Assembly: GCF_018333235.1 (NCBI RefSeq)
Contig: NZ_BORP01000001.1
Span: 1,096,625-1,160,624, forward strand
Length of the DNA: 64,000 bases
Reading direction: 5' to 3'
Source of the DNA: Ornithinibacillus bavariensis
Lineage (GTDB): Bacteria; Bacillota; Bacilli; Bacillales; Amphibacillaceae
Positions 54,068 to 61,490 of the stretch are shown here, piece by piece. Made by a program: the position numbers and the translations under genes. Under the pieces are notes generated by a model. The model saw only the letters and a list, made by a program, of their open reading frames with translations. It searched no databases and was not told where the DNA came from. The first letter of the stretch is position 1. Every line of letters begins with the position of its first letter.

Positions 54068-55555
54068 TTATTTCCCTTTACCAAATTTCGGAATATGATG
54101 GTCTCCTATTGCGATATGGATTGCTTTTGGCTCTGTATAAAATTCAAAGATGGCGAAATGTCCACCTTCACGTCCAATTCCACTAGCCTTCATTCCGCCA
54201 AATGGAATACGTAAGTCACGAACATTTTGGGAATTGACCCAAATCATTCCTGAATCAATTGCTTGTGCTACCCGATGTGCTCGCTTAATATCATTTGTCC
54301 AAACATATCCCGCTAGACCATAATCTACGTCATTCGCTATATGAACAACTTCTTCTTCTGTTTCAAATTCAATGACTGCCATGACCGGTCCAAAGATTTC
54401 CTCCTGGCATACCCGCATCTCATTTTTGGCATTTAATAATAGAGTCGGTGGTACATAATTTCCAGATTTGAAAACTGGTGGAACTGTACCCTGATACACC
54501 TCACAGCCTTCTTCCTTGGCTAGTTCAATATAGCTCGTGACCTTTTGAAAATGTCCTTTATCGATTAGTGGACCAAGTTCGGTCCTATTGTCCTTTGGAT
54601 CTCCTACAATGATGTTTTGGACTCTTTCTTTTAAAGCAGTAGTAAATTTTTCTTTTAAACTTTTATGAATAAAAACTCTTGAATTCGCAGTGCAACGTTC
54701 TCCATTAAAAGAGAAAATCCCCCAAATAGCCGCATCCAGTGCTTTCTCAAAATCCGCATCCTCAAAGATGATCAAAGGAGATTTACCACCTAGTTCCATC
54801 GAGGTTTTCTTTAACGAATCAGCAGCATTCTTGATAATCCGTTTTCCCGTAGTTGTTTCCCCAGTAAAGGAGATCGCTTTGACTGTAGCATGCTTTACAA
54901 GTGCTTCTCCTGCTGTTTCTCCAAAACCATGCACAACATTGAAAACACCCTTTGGTAATTTTGCTTTTTGTATAACGCTTGCTAAAATATTTGCGGATAA
55001 TGGGGATAGCTCTGCTGGCTTCAGCACTACAGTATTTCCTGTAGCTAGTGCTGGTGCCACCTTCCATGTCAGTAACATAAACGGAGCATTCCATGGGGTA
55101 ATCAGTCCCACAACACCTAGTGGTTGGTAGACGGTATAATTCATGAACTCGTCATCAACCTGATAAGCATCTCCATGCATTCTTGCTTGCACCACTCGGG
55201 AGTAAAAACGGAAATTCTCTGCACCTCTAGCCGCCATTTTACGTGTTTGGCTGATGGGTAATCCTGAATCAAGTGACTCAAGATGCGCTATCGTTTCCGC
55301 CTCCTCCTCAATTAAATCAGCTATCCTATCTATATATTTCATTCTTTCAGATAGTTTCATAGAGCCCCATGGTCCATGTTGAAATGCTTCACTTGCTGCT
55401 GCTACTGCCTTATCGATATCAGGACTTGATCCTTTTGCCACAAGGTTCGTGACTTCATTTGTAAAGGGATTGATATTTTCAAAGGTTTCTCCACTTGCAG
55501 CATCAACAAATTCTCCATTTATGTAGAGTTTTACATCCTCTAACCTTTCTCCCAA
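54068..55555 (-). CDS. hpaE: 5-carboxymethyl-2-hydroxymuconate semialdehyde dehydrogenase
   Basis: 495 residues of the aldehyde dehydrogenase fold. Key parts are the catalytic cysteine in FSFNGERCTANSR, the general base in MELGGKSPLII, and GFGETAGEALVKH in the NAD fold. I choose a TTG at 55555 because AAGGAGG is eight bases upstream and it follows the aldolase stop by 13 bp; the frame is open to an ATG at 55582 that would overlap the SD. It oxidises the ring-cleavage aldehyde. Confidence 0.93.
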   Translation of the reverse strand: MGERLEDVKLYINGEFVDAASGETFENINPFTNEVTNLVAKGSSPDIDKAVAAASEAFQHGPWGSMKLSERMKYIDRIADLIEEEAETIAHLESLDSGLPISQTRKMAARGAENFRFYSRVVQARMHGDAYQVDDEFMNYTVYQPLGVVGLITPWNAPFMLLTWKVAPALATGNTVVLKPAELSPLSANILASVIQKAKLPKGVFNVVHGFGETAGEALVKHATVKAISFTGETTTGKRIIKNAADSLKKTSMELGGKSPLIIFEDADFEKALDAAIWGIFSFNGERCTANSRVFIHKSLKEKFTTALKERVQNIIVGDPKDNRTELGPLIDKGHFQKVTSYIELAKEEGCEVYQGTVPPVFKSGNYVPPTLLLNAKNEMRVCQEEIFGPVMAVIEFETEEEVVHIANDVDYGLAGYVWTNDIKRAHRVAQAIDSGMIWVNSQNVRDLRIPFGGMKASGIGREGGHFAIFEFYTEPKAIHIAIGDHHIPKFGKGK

Positions 55556-55568
55556 AATCTGACCCTCC

Positions 55569-56489
55569 TTAGATTTCAACATCTTCCGTAATTAACTGAT
55601 AATCTAGCAATACTTCACGTATTTCGTTTTGAATTTCTAGTGATGGAACATCTAGTGGCTTTCTTAGTATTGGTTTAATCTTGCCCATCATGCCAAGCGC
55701 TGCTTTAGCTGGTGCTGGATTCGTATCTCGGAAAAGCACATCGTTTAGTGGCATTAATTCGTAATGCAGGTCTTGTGCACTTTTTACGTCCCCTCTATCC
55801 CAGCGATTGTAAACTTCAGCCACTTCACGTGGTGCAACATTTGCAGTTGCACTAATATGTCCCGCTCCACCAATGGCAAGCATTGGATAACAAAGAACCT
55901 CAATGCCAGAATATAAATTGAAGTTCCTACCACATTTCAGCAATACTTTGTTAACATGTTCAAAATCCTTATTGGATTCTTTTACTCCGATTATATTTGG
56001 ACAATCCTCTGCTAATCTAGCAATTGTAAACGCTTCCAAATTTACTGCTGTTCTTCCCGGAATGTTGTATAAAATAATTGGTATGTCTACTGAATCTGCA
56101 ACCTGTTTAAAGTGTTGGTATAATGCGTGTTGGTTTGGTTTGTTGTAGTAAGGAACAATGACCATTGCAGCATCTGCTCCCATTTCTTGTGCAGCCTTTG
56201 TCATGCGGAGTGTTTCTTGGTGGTTAGTTGATCCGGTTCCTGGGATAAATGGAACTCTTCCGTTAACTGTTTTGCAAGCTGTTTCCATTACTTGAATTCG
56301 TTCTTCAATTGACATCGAGCTAGGTTCACCAGAAGTTCCTGTTACGGATATGCCATGACTCCCACTAGCAATTTGCCAATTAATCAATTCCTTAAATTTT
56401 TCAAAATCAATGGACTCATCCTCATTAAATGGGGTGATCACAGGTGCAATCGAGCCTCGGAATCGTTCTTTTGCCTCTTCAAAAGCCAT
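55569..56489 (-). CDS. DapA-family aldolase, probable end step of homoprotocatechuate route
   Basis: 306 residues, (beta/alpha)8 lyase of the N-acetylneuraminate lyase superfamily. The Schiff-base lysine is Lys170 (GVKES), with Tyr141 in YNIPGRT and GTSGEPSSM in place of the GTTGE loop of true dihydrodipicolinate synthases. It leads the hpa operon, and no HpcH-type HpaI aldolase is present, so it likely cleaves 4-hydroxy-2-oxoheptane-1,7-dioate. Some superfamily members both hydrate and cleave; that could explain the missing HpaH. Ordinary lysine biosynthesis is less likely in this setting. Confidence 0.85.
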   Translation of the reverse strand: MAFEEAKERFRGSIAPVITPFNEDESIDFEKFKELINWQIASGSHGISVTGTSGEPSSMSIEERIQVMETACKTVNGRVPFIPGTGSTNHQETLRMTKAAQEMGADAAMVIVPYYNKPNQHALYQHFKQVADSVDIPIILYNIPGRTAVNLEAFTIARLAEDCPNIIGVKESNKDFEHVNKVLLKCGRNFNLYSGIEVLCYPMLAIGGAGHISATANVAPREVAEVYNRWDRGDVKSAQDLHYELMPLNDVLFRDTNPAPAKAALGMMGKIKPILRKPLDVPSLEIQNEIREVLLDYQLITEDVEI

Positions 56490-56633
56490 TTGATTACCTC
56501 CAACTCATATTTTAGTAAGGTATAGCATCATTTAGTATTGTGGAAATCCTCTCTGAAATATTGTAAACCATTAGGAGGATTACCGTTCAAAGATGTGGGA
56601 TAAATTTAATAACTGATAATTTTCTGAACAATT

Positions 56634-56664
56634 AAATCATATATGATTTCATATGTCATGTCAA
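56634..56664 (-). promoter_or_regulatory. hpa operon promoter with overlapping palindrome
   Basis: TTGACA (56664-56659), 17 bp, TATGAT (56641-56636) on the minus strand. The perfect 16-mer AAATCATATATGATTT (56634-56649) covers the -10, a fitting repressor site for the upstream GntR protein. The remaining spacer to 56898 shows nothing else. Confidence 0.7.
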
Positions 56665-56898
56665 TACGAAATATTCACTTAAGGATTTAAATAAAATAGA
56701 AAATCTTCATCTCTCAGCAGTTATGGAGAAAAGAAGAAGACAGAACTACATTAGTTGATCTTTATTGTTCCTTAGCTTATCTTCTAGAGGATTTTTTGTA
56801 GAGGAAGATATCATTTAAAAATTCCATTATGTTTAGTAGAAAAATAGATGGAAAGTATCTCCACATCATCTGCAGTAATACAAAATAACTTTAATAGC

Positions 56899-56939
56899 AA
56901 AAAACAGAACCAAGGAGATTTTCCCTAGTTCCGTTTTTT
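56899..56939 (-). terminator. Terminator of gntR-type gene
   Basis: AAAAACGGAAC pairs with GTTCTGTTTTT (one G-U), inner GGA/TCC pairing, T6 on the minus strand; the gntR stop lies in the 5' arm. Confidence 0.78.
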
Positions 56940-57609
56940 ACATGAAAAGTGAATTCGTTTCTATCAAATTCTTTCTTCGCTTTTCAAAGTTCTCCGCGGT
57001 CTTAATTTTATGATCTCGTGCTAGAATTTCTACTTGCTCTGAATCCCCAGATTCTAATAGTGCTATGATTTCTTTATGCTCCTGTATCGATTCCTTGACC
57101 CGCTTCGAATATAATGTTGATCCAGTTCCTCTAATCGAGTCAATACGGTTCCATGTGTTTTGGATTGTTTCAAGCAAATAATTATTGTCGCATTGTTCAC
57201 AGATAATACGATGAAAGGTAGCATTTAACTTGCTAAACTGAATAATATCGAAATCCTCCAGTGCCTCCTCCATAGATATATTCAGTTCTCGTAATAGCTT
57301 TAATTTTTCCTTTGGAAAGCTTTTCGCTGCAAGGCCAGCAGCGTAGCCCTCAAGTCGCGCAAGAACGTGTACTGTGTCCAGATAATCAGACTCATTTACT
57401 TCCGCGACAACTGGTCCTATGTTACGTTTATACACGACAAGTCGCTCTGCCTCAAGCTGGCGTATCGCCTCCCGAACAGGTATCGAACTGGTCGCCAATT
57501 CTTTCGCAATCTGATCAATCACAATCCGCTGACCAGGTACATATTCCCTTTCAATAATTCTTCCTTTTAGAATTCGATATACTTTTTGCTGTTTATTTTC
57601 TCTTATCAT
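56938..57609 (-). CDS. GntR-family regulator with FCD domain
   Basis: 223 residues from the ATG at 57609. The winged helix-turn-helix is at about 10-75 (DQIAKELATSSIPVREAIRQ), and the FCD all-helical ligand domain carries likely metal ligands in NATFHRIICE and QEHKEII. The frame is open to 57693, but the SD-like AGG lies at 57615-57617. It is upstream of and in the same direction as the hpa operon, with its own terminator, and probably senses 4-hydroxyphenylacetate or a pathway intermediate. The palindrome TCCTATAGTATAGGA overlies its own -10. Confidence 0.88.
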   Translation of the reverse strand: MIRENKQQKVYRILKGRIIEREYVPGQRIVIDQIAKELATSSIPVREAIRQLEAERLVVYKRNIGPVVAEVNESDYLDTVHVLARLEGYAAGLAAKSFPKEKLKLLRELNISMEEALEDFDIIQFSKLNATFHRIICEQCDNNYLLETIQNTWNRIDSIRGTGSTLYSKRVKESIQEHKEIIALLESGDSEQVEILARDHKIKTAENFEKRRKNLIETNSLFM

Positions 57610-57614
57610 CATAA

Positions 57615-57647
57615 TCCTATAGTATAGGAAATGATATATAATGTCAA
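57615..57647 (-). promoter_or_regulatory. gntR promoter with autoregulatory palindrome
   Basis: TTGACA (57647-57642), 17 bp, TACTAT (57624-57619) on the minus strand. The perfect palindrome TCCTATA-G-TATAGGA (57615-57629) covers the -10 and the ribosome site. Confidence 0.6.
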
Positions 57648-57686
57648 TATTCTGAAAAAGAGAACTCCTGAATACAGAACGTGCGT

Positions 57687-57715
57687 TTGCCAAAATGCAG
57701 TATTTATGTTAGACT
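57687..57715 (+). promoter_or_regulatory. Promoter of dinB-type gene
   Basis: TTGCCA, 17 bp, TAGACT, 33 bp upstream of the dinB start and divergent from gntR. Confidence 0.55.
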
Positions 57716-57747
57716 ATTCTTAATTTACAAAGAAATGGGGAATGAAA

Positions 57748-58239
57748 ATGAGTGAGGAAAAAAATATCATTGATCAATTTAGTCAATATTCATCTTGGCT
57801 AAGTACATTGGAAGGGATTAATGAGGAATTGTGGTCTAGACCGATAGCCAAAGGAAAATGGTCCATAAGTGAGATTATAGCTCATATTACGAATTGGGAT
57901 AATCACCTTTTATCTGAAGTAATTCCAGCCGTAAAAAATGGGCAAGGAATGGAGTTTCCTGATTTTGATACATATAATAAAGAAGCATCTAACTATGTTA
58001 AATCTGGTAAATCCCAATCAGAGCTTCTAGAAGAAGCGAAGCGTACAAGAGAACAACTTGTAAGGGAACTTCATGCACTACCAACCGAAACATTAAATAA
58101 AGCAACAACCTCAAACGATGTGACTCATTGTCCACATACTGGTACACCTTATTCACTACTATATATAATTAAAGAATTTATCGATCATGACAATCACCAT
58201 AAAAAACAAATTCTACAATTTTTAAAGGAAGTCATTTGA
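57748..58239 (+). CDS. DinB-family protein (DfsB-like)
   Basis: 163 residues, four-helix bundle. Metal-binding histidines sit at IIAHITNWDNHL (first helix pair) and HDNHHKKQI near the C-terminus. Related enzymes include bacillithiol S-transferases and damage-inducible DinB proteins. The ATG at 57748 has GGGG seven bases upstream; the ATG six bases earlier is too near. Its stop codon overlaps the -35 of the next transcript. Activity unknown. Confidence 0.85.
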   Translation: MSEEKNIIDQFSQYSSWLSTLEGINEELWSRPIAKGKWSISEIIAHITNWDNHLLSEVIPAVKNGQGMEFPDFDTYNKEASNYVKSGKSQSELLEEAKRTREQLVRELHALPTETLNKATTSNDVTHCPHTGTPYSLLYIIKEFIDHDNHHKKQILQFLKEVI

Positions 58240-58264
58240 CAAAAAACATAATTTATGCGATAAT
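58236..58264 (+). promoter_or_regulatory. Strong promoter of the structured RNA
   Basis: TTGACA (58236-58241), 17 bp, GATAAT (58259-58264). The -35 contains the TGA stop of the dinB-type gene. Confidence 0.75.
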
Positions 58265-58270
58265 ATTTTA

Positions 58271-58520
58271 GTTACTAAAGTAACATTCATATCTGGCATT
58301 CTACAATGTTTTTGTTGATGCTTATTCACACTGGCGCGACTAAAGGGTCGCAAGGACGTAAGAGCAGGTTGGGCTTACGTTGTCTAGGTTAGAAGACATA
58401 GGGTTAACTAATAGTCTGCAAGCCACTGGGGCAGAACCTAATAATCCAGGTGGAAGAGTTACCGCGGTTTAAGTGAAATTCTAAAAACTCGGACGGTATT
58501 TGCCGAGTAACAACTTTTGC
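58271..58520 (+). ncRNA. Unassigned structured RNA between dinB-type gene and cvfB
   Basis: About 250 nt, non-coding and far more GC-rich than its flanks in 58330-58470. It opens with GTTAC-TAAA-GTAAC, then GCGAC(TAAAGG)GTCGC at 58336-58351, ACGTAAG/CTTACGT at 58356-58380, TGTCT/AGACA at 58381-58398, and TCTGC/GCAGA at 58415-58435. The loop of the last (CCACTGG) can pair with CCAGGTGG at 58446-58453, a likely pseudoknot. ACTCGG/CCGAGT (58488-58507) followed by AACAACTTTT may end it. It could be an independent RNA or a cis leader of cvfB. I cannot match it to a known class; raiA-type and riboswitch models should be tested. Confidence 0.65.
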
Positions 58521-58601
58521 GAAACATAATTAAATTGAATTTCCCACCCGTTATTATTTCGGGATTTAATAAAAATAAATGATGTGTTACTTTAGAAGTC
58601 T

Positions 58602-58634
58602 AAGGGGTACCCTAATGGATAGGGTATCCCTTTT
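58602..58634 (+). terminator. Terminator just ahead of cvfB ribosome site
   Basis: AAGGGGTACCCTA / TAGGGTATCCCTT, 13 pairs with one G-U, 5-nt loop, short T-run. It is 10 bases upstream of the ribosome-site region of the next gene, as in attenuated leaders. Confidence 0.7.
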
Positions 58635-58661
58635 CCAATACATAAGAAATGAGGGGTAAGG

Positions 58662-59510
58662 TTGAACGAAATTGGTACTATTCAAGCAATGACAGTAGAT
58701 CGAAAAATAGACACTGGCTATGTAGTGAAAAAAAATACTACAGAAGCACTACTTCACCATAATGAGACTACCGGTGAAATAGACGTAGATCAAACTATCG
58801 ACGTATTTTTATATCAGGATAAAAAAGGGAACGTAACAGCTACGATGATACTCCCTACTGTCGTCATGGATCGGTATGACTTTGCAAAAGTAGTTAATGT
58901 TATTCCTGGTTTAGGTGTTTTTGTTGATATTGGAACGACAAAGGAGTTTCTTGTTTCAAAGGATGATCTGCCATTATTTGAAAATGTTTGGCCAAAAGAA
59001 GGAGACTTACTTTTTGTTACATTAGGGAAAGACAGAAAAGGGAGACTTCTTGCCATTCCTGCTACAGAAGGTATCATTTGGAGAGAGATTGAACGTGCTC
59101 CTGAATCGCTACTAAATAAAACAATATCCGGGCGAGTCTATCATACAAGCCGAGAGGGTTCTGCTATCATCACAGATGAATTCTTTCGAGGTTTTATCCA
59201 TCACTCTGAACGAAAAACCGAACCCCGTCTAGGTGAACTTGTTCAAGGGCGAGTTATCGAGGTGAAATATGATGGGACATTGAATGTTTCCCTTCGTCCA
59301 TTAAAGCAATATGGTATGGTAGATGATGCAAATATGATTTTAGAACACCTCGAAGCTCATGGAGGTGTCATCCCATTTGACGATAAGAGCGACCCAGATG
59401 ATATTCGTGGAACCTTCAAAATCAGTAAAGCCGCATTCAAGCGTGCATTAGGAAGATTAATGAAAGAAGGCAAGATTGAACAACGTGATGGAAACACTTA
59501 TTTGAAATAG
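58662..59510 (+). CDS. cvfB: S1-domain RNA-binding virulence/regulator protein CvfB (YitL)
   Basis: 282 residues. Three S1-like OB domains are seen: about 1-65, 70-135 (VNVIPGLGVFVDIGTTKEFL) and 150-215 (GRVYHTSREGSAIITDEFFR, GRVIEVKYDGTLNVSLRP). A winged helix follows (FKISKAAFKRALGRLMKEG). It binds RNA; in staphylococci it affects virulence factor expression. TTG start with GAGGGG upstream. A terminator and a structured RNA immediately precede it, so it may be controlled at the leader level. Confidence 0.92.
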   Translation: MNEIGTIQAMTVDRKIDTGYVVKKNTTEALLHHNETTGEIDVDQTIDVFLYQDKKGNVTATMILPTVVMDRYDFAKVVNVIPGLGVFVDIGTTKEFLVSKDDLPLFENVWPKEGDLLFVTLGKDRKGRLLAIPATEGIIWREIERAPESLLNKTISGRVYHTSREGSAIITDEFFRGFIHHSERKTEPRLGELVQGRVIEVKYDGTLNVSLRPLKQYGMVDDANMILEHLEAHGGVIPFDDKSDPDDIRGTFKISKAAFKRALGRLMKEGKIEQRDGNTYLK

Positions 59511-59542
59511 TCCATAATAGGAGTAGCTGAATAAAAAATAAC

Positions 59543-59605
59543 AAGAGCACAGAGGATTAATTACGAATCTAGTTCATACAGACTCGTTATCCTATGTGCT
59601 CTTTA
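59543..59605. terminator. Bidirectional terminator after cvfB
   Basis: AAGAGCACAGAGGAT and ATCCTATGTGCTCTT form a long stem (one mismatch); TTTATCTTCTTT follows on plus and TTGTTATTTTTT on minus. It serves both convergent genes. Confidence 0.78.
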
Positions 59606-59611
59606 TCTTCT

Positions 59612-59899
59612 TTATGCCTTATCATGTATCTGATAAGCATGACTAACACTTGTCACTAGGAAACTTATTCCCCCTGCAAACATAAATGCTATTCCCCAGC
59701 CACCAAGGCCCGCTTCCCAGACCATTACTTTTTCCGGTGTGGCAAAACAAGCAAGAATAATTCCCCCAAAGAATAGAATTGCACCTGGATAATAAGGTAA
59801 ATAACCATTCCCGCGAGAAACCTTTAAGAAAATATAGCCTAAAATAATTGCTGCTACTGCTAGGACAGCTCCTATTGTCACTACCGCTTGAACTAACAT
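59612..59899 (-). CDS. Small three-helix membrane protein
   Basis: 95 residues with hydrophobic segments at about 4-25, 38-55 and 66-85, separated by SRGNGYLPYYPG and TPEKVMVWEAGLGG, and a polar tail. GAGGTG precedes the ATG. It converges on cvfB. No family recognised. Confidence 0.7.
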   Translation of the reverse strand: MLVQAVVTIGAVLAVAAIILGYIFLKVSRGNGYLPYYPGAILFFGGIILACFATPEKVMVWEAGLGGWGIAFMFAGGISFLVTSVSHAYQIHDKA

Positions 59900-59951
59900 T
59901 TTTACACCTCACTTTGCAAATTATTTATAGTAAATATCAAAATTTTTTGAT

Positions 59952-59977
59952 ATACTAATATATTTTTAGATTAGTAT
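59952..59977. repeat. Inverted repeat upstream of symporter gene
   Basis: ATACTAAT, 10-nt spacer, ATTAGTAT: perfect 8-bp arms, between the small membrane gene and the DAACS gene; possible operator. Confidence 0.45.
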
Positions 59978-60069
59978 GAATACTATTGAAACAAATGTAT
60001 TCAAAGGTGGTGATATTTACTTAAATGACATAGTTAGTTCTACTATACCAAATGAAAGGAGTTTTATCT

Positions 60070-61272
60070 ATGAAAAAGAGTTATTTATGGCAGATACTCG
60101 CAGCTTTTGTTTTAGCTATTATTGTAGGGTTATTGCTTGGAGAACGCGCGACGTATGTTCAGCCACTTGGTGACTTATTCTTACGGCTCATCAAATTCAT
60201 TATTGTTCCATTAATTTTGGCAACCATTATCATTGGAGTTACGAATGCAGGTGATATGAAAAAACTGAGTAGACTCGGAGGAAAAACAATTGCTTTTTAT
60301 TTAGCTACAAGCGTTATTGCCGTTGCTATTGGACTAGTTGTTGCCATCTTAGTTTCACCTGGTACTGGTGTAGATGTAGAGCTAAAAGAAGAAAATATCC
60401 CCTCTGTTGAAACCCAAAGTGTAATCGATACATTATTAAACATTATTCCTACTAATCCAGTAGAATCCCTCGCTACAGCAAACGTTCTACAGATCATCTT
60501 CTTTGCTATTTTTCTCGGAATTGGAATTACGTTAGTTGGTGATAAAGCTAGACCAGTAGAGCGGTTCTTTCATGGACTGGCAGAAATCATGTATAAAATT
60601 ACAGGAGTCGTAATGACACTCGTACCACTTGGAATATTCGGATTGCTTACACCAATTGTTGGCCAATATGGACTGGATGTTTTGATGCCTCTTATGAAAC
60701 TAATCCTAGCTGTCCTTATTGCTAGTATTCTTCATGTAGCTGTTATTTATTCGATTGCGTTAAAAACGCTTGGAAAAATGAACCCCCTTCACTTCTTTAA
60801 AGGTATCTTACCAGCTGCAACTGTTGCTTTTACAACCTGCAGTAGTTCTGGAACCTTACCCGTCACCATGAAAAATACACAAGAAAACCTTGGCGTATCC
60901 AAAGAAACAACAAGTTTTGTATTACCATTAGGTGCAACGATTAATATGGATGGAACTGCGATTTATCAAGGTATCGCTGTAGTATTTACAGCACAATATT
61001 TCGGAACAAGCTTAAGCCTGGGGCAGCTTGTGATTGTCGCATTAGTCGCAACACTTGCTTCTATAGGAGCGGCAGGGGTACCTGGGGCAGGTATGGTAAT
61101 GCTAACGATGACACTAGCTGCAGTAAACCTACCTCTTGAGGCAATTGCCCTAGTAGCAGGAATTGATCGTATTTTAGATATGATTCGAACGACTGTAAAT
61201 ATAATGGGTGATGCAGCAGCAAGTGTTGTGGTTGAGCAATCGGAACGTAACGCTGAGCAAATAGCTGCCTAA
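60070..61272 (+). CDS. DAACS-family dicarboxylate/amino acid:cation symporter
   Basis: 400 residues, eight helices and two re-entrant hairpins. The first hairpin has TTCSSSGTLPVTM, the seventh helix NMDGTAIY, and the second hairpin GAAGVPGAGMVML, the family transport core. It takes up glutamate, aspartate or C4-dicarboxylates with Na+ or H+. The start at 60070 has AAAGGAG eight bases upstream; six residues more are open upstream. Own terminator at 61286. Confidence 0.93.
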   Translation: MKKSYLWQILAAFVLAIIVGLLLGERATYVQPLGDLFLRLIKFIIVPLILATIIIGVTNAGDMKKLSRLGGKTIAFYLATSVIAVAIGLVVAILVSPGTGVDVELKEENIPSVETQSVIDTLLNIIPTNPVESLATANVLQIIFFAIFLGIGITLVGDKARPVERFFHGLAEIMYKITGVVMTLVPLGIFGLLTPIVGQYGLDVLMPLMKLILAVLIASILHVAVIYSIALKTLGKMNPLHFFKGILPAATVAFTTCSSSGTLPVTMKNTQENLGVSKETTSFVLPLGATINMDGTAIYQGIAVVFTAQYFGTSLSLGQLVIVALVATLASIGAAGVPGAGMVMLTMTLAAVNLPLEAIALVAGIDRILDMIRTTVNIMGDAAASVVVEQSERNAEQIAA

Positions 61273-61285
61273 CACGATGATTTGG

Positions 61286-61316
61286 GAGAACTGGCTATGA
61301 AGCTAGTTCTCTTTTA
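61286..61316 (+). terminator. Terminator of symporter gene
   Basis: GAGAACTGGCT / AGCTAGTTCTC (11 pairs, one G-U), tetraloop ATGA, T4 then AACTTTTT. Confidence 0.88.
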
Positions 61317-61490
61317 ACTTTTTAATAATAAGTTTTTATAATGAAAGATATAATTTAAAATTTATAGCCACTCTTTCACGGCAAATTAACGTATTTTTAC
61401 CACATTCAAACTAAAATTATCTTATTTTTCCTAAAAATAGTGTAAACTAGAATAAAGTTATTAATTATAAAAAATTTAGGGGGAAACTAA

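Noticed and set aside
55569..56489. Lysine biosynthesis dihydrodipicolinate synthase
   Set aside because: Operon context and the changed GTSGE loop favour a catabolic aldolase.
58330..58400. c-di-GMP (GEMM) riboswitch, because of AAAGGG and GGACGTAAGAGC
   Set aside because: The P1b tetraloop hairpin and its receptor spacing are missing; the match is only a few bases.
58271..58520. T-box leader, because of GGTGG...ACCGCGG
   Set aside because: Seven bases split the T-box core, no specifier stem is seen, and the downstream gene is not amino-acid related.
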